NCBI GenBank assembly: GCA_013003325.1
Contig: JABDJU010000213.1
Coordinates: 1-6,812 of the forward strand
Origin: Acidimicrobiales bacterium
GTDB lineage: Bacteria; Actinomycetota; Acidimicrobiia; Acidimicrobiales; SZUA-35
Direction: 5' to 3'
DNA length: 6,812 bases
A model generated the notes under the pieces. That model did not search any database, was not told the DNA's origin, and saw only the letters and a program-made list of their open reading frames with translations. Position 1 is the stretch's first letter; each line of letters starts with the position of its first letter. The position numbers and the translations under genes were made by a program. Positions 5,857 to 6,812 of the stretch are shown piece by piece.

Positions 5857-6348
5857 GTGATTCCTGTGAACACAGGCAACCGAGACCCCGAAGTCCGAGG
5901 CCGCTGGAGCGTCGCAATCATCGTCGGCATCGCCACCCTCGTAATCTTGCTCGGGGCGAGCTGGATTCAATCCCGTTTCGACAACGGCGCCGCCGAAGGT
6001 GACGTAGCTGAACTCATCGACGAGTACACCGCAGCCTGGGACCGTGCCGACGGAGAGGCCGTTGTCGCACTGATGACCCCCGACGGCACCCATACGTGTC
6101 CGCTCGGCGACTTCTCGATCGCCGATGACGACGGCGAGCGACTGATCCGCCGTGTCGAATCGATGGCCGACGATGATTTCGAAATGATCAGCGGACCAAT
6201 TCTGTCCGACACCGAGGCGCCGCTCTACGCCGTGGCGTTCGTTCGGATCAGCAGCGAATCGACCGAAGTGATGGGGGTTGGCGAGTACCACATCGTGGAG
6301 CACGACGGCGTTCTCAAGATCGCCAGCTCGGTCTACACCCACAAATAG
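5857..6348 (+). CDS. Membrane-anchored NTF2/SnoaL-like protein
   Basis: 163 residues from the GTG at 5857, chosen because of the strong ribosome binding site just before it. A short N-terminal segment with RGR before it leads into one membrane helix (about 17-36, WSVAIIVGIATLVILLGASW), suggesting a signal anchor with the rest outside the cytoplasm. Residues about 46-163 look like an NTF2/SnoaL-like fold. DVAELIDEYTAAWDRADGEA followed by VVALMTPDG is the typical first helix pair and strand, and YAVAFVRI and GEYHIVEHDGVLKIASS fit the later beta-sheet strands. Such domains are small binding or enzymatic cups; when membrane-anchored they are often of unknown function. It follows the MFS gene by 85 bp on the same strand and may belong to the same transcription unit, although the hairpins between them could separate expression. 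Fold is a moderate-confidence call from pattern. Confidence 0.78.
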   Translation: MIPVNTGNRDPEVRGRWSVAIIVGIATLVILLGASWIQSRFDNGAAEGDVAELIDEYTAAWDRADGEAVVALMTPDGTHTCPLGDFSIADDDGERLIRRVESMADDDFEMISGPILSDTEAPLYAVAFVRISSESTEVMGVGEYHIVEHDGVLKIASSVYTHK

Positions 6349-6352
6349 GTGG

Positions 6353-6376
6353 AACCGGGGGCTGCGTACAGCGGTT
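6353..6376 (+). terminator. Weak hairpin just after the NTF2-like gene
   Basis: AACC (6353-6356) pairs with GGTT (6373-6376), and GCTG (6361-6364) pairs with CAGC (6369-6372) around the loop CGTA, with a GGGG bulge on the 5' side. It starts 4 nt after the stop codon. The stem is interrupted and no T tract follows, so termination is only a possibility. Confidence 0.22.
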
Positions 6377-6404
6377 CAAGGCTTCGATCGGGGCTCAGTA
6401 CGAT
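6375..6404 (+). promoter_or_regulatory. Possible promoter for the molybdopterin subunit gene
   Basis: TTCAAG (6375-6380) and TACGAT (6399-6404) are separated by 18 bp and resemble the -35 and -10 elements of a housekeeping sigma factor. The -10 fits TANNNT well; the -35 is weaker. The element would give a leader of about 40 nt before the GTG at 6450. It lies in the 101-bp gap 6349-6449, which otherwise holds only the weak hairpin. Confidence 0.3.
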
Positions 6405-6449
6405 TGGCGGCGATCGTCCATTCGCCAGACCAGCAGATCGAGGAAGCCA

Positions 6450-6812
6450 GTGAGCCTGATAGGGACCAGAGTCGTTCGCAAGGAAGACCCCGACCTCCTC
6501 ACCGGCGCCGGTCGATACGTGTCTGACGTCGGCCCGGCCGACGCCCTCCATGTCACCTTCGTTCGCTCGATCATGCCCCACGCGTTGATCACTGAGATCG
6601 ATATCAGCGAGGCAGAGAACTACCCGGGCGTCGTGGCGGTCCATACCGCTGCGTCGTTGGGCCTGACACCGAAGACACCATCCCACCCGCTCCTCAATCA
6701 GGAGATGACCCGAACGTGGCTGGCTACCGATCGGGTTCGGTTCGTCGGTGAACCCGTGGTGGCGATCGTGTCAGACACCCCGGCCGCAGGAGTCGACGCC
6801 GCCGAGCAGGTC
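6450..6812 (+). CDS. Xanthine/CO dehydrogenase-type molybdopterin subunit (N-terminal part)
   Basis: The gene runs off the right edge; 121 residues are visible from the GTG at 6450, which has GAGGAAG at 6440-6446 as a well-placed ribosome binding site. The opening IGTRVVRKEDPDLLTGAGRY, then LHVTFVRSIMPHALITEIDI, YPGVVAVHTAASLG and RVRFVGEPVVAIVSDTPAAG, is the standard N-terminal (a/b hammerhead) domain of large subunits of molybdenum hydroxylases. This family includes aerobic CO dehydrogenase, xanthine dehydrogenase and aldehyde oxidase. The cofactor-binding domains, including the loop that separates CO dehydrogenase from other hydroxylases, lie beyond the window, so the substrate cannot be assigned. 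These enzymes normally work with FAD and 2Fe-2S subunits; no gene for either appears upstream here, so they would have to be downstream or elsewhere. Confidence 0.9.
   Translation, partial: MSLIGTRVVRKEDPDLLTGAGRYVSDVGPADALHVTFVRSIMPHALITEIDISEAENYPGVVAVHTAASLGLTPKTPSHPLLNQEMTRTWLATDRVRFVGEPVVAIVSDTPAAGVDAAEQV

Noticed and set aside
4956..5936. 326-residue reading frame on the minus strand
   Set aside because: It lies antisense to the MFS and NTF2-like genes and has the Gly/Arg/Glu-rich makeup of a GC-rich shadow frame. It has no recognisable domain.
1..6812. CRISPR array or toxin-antitoxin or defence cluster
   Set aside because: No regularly spaced repeats and no small overlapping gene pairs of the toxin-antitoxin kind. 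The HNH protein alone is not evidence of a defence system.

Overview
The window is GC-rich and tightly packed. It has several GTG starts, short intergenic gaps and protein families common in Actinomycetota. It reads as chromosomal DNA of a high-GC actinobacterium, possibly a member of the Acidimicrobiia, though that lineage is inference from style and gene content only. I see no CRISPR array, tRNA, rRNA, insertion sequence or complete mobile element.

Layout: (1) 2-577 (+) is the 3' end of a DUF222/13E12-type HNH endonuclease gene. (2) 672-1514 (-) encodes a MaoC-like acyl dehydratase with a long unassigned N-terminal region. Just upstream of it on the same strand, 1560-1904 (-) encodes a small protein of unknown function. 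(3) 1974-3146 (+) is a divergently transcribed MalY/PatB-type PLP enzyme with several altered active-site positions. (4) 3143-3739 (-) is a carboxymuconolactone decarboxylase/AhpD-like protein; its stop codon interlocks with the stop codon of the PLP enzyme. (5) 3799-4332 (+) is a lipoprotein gene whose stop overlaps the start of an MFS transporter gene (4329-5771), a tightly coupled pair. (6) After an 85-bp gap with two competing hairpins comes a membrane-anchored NTF2/SnoaL-like protein (5857-6348). (7) 6450 to the window edge is the N-terminal part of a xanthine/CO dehydrogenase-type molybdopterin subunit.

The MaoC protein, the AhpD-like protein, the PLP lyase and the molybdenum hydroxylase are ordinary accessory-metabolism genes. 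They do not form an obvious single pathway. The most system-like unit is the lipoprotein-MFS pair, perhaps with the anchored NTF2-like protein. Its architecture recalls lipoprotein/MFS envelope-lipid export pairs such as mycobacterial LprG-Rv1410c, but I cannot show homology. I found no clearly novel system. The leads worth checking are the divergent active sites, the MaoC N-terminal extension, the coupled lipoprotein-transporter pair and the hairpin leader.
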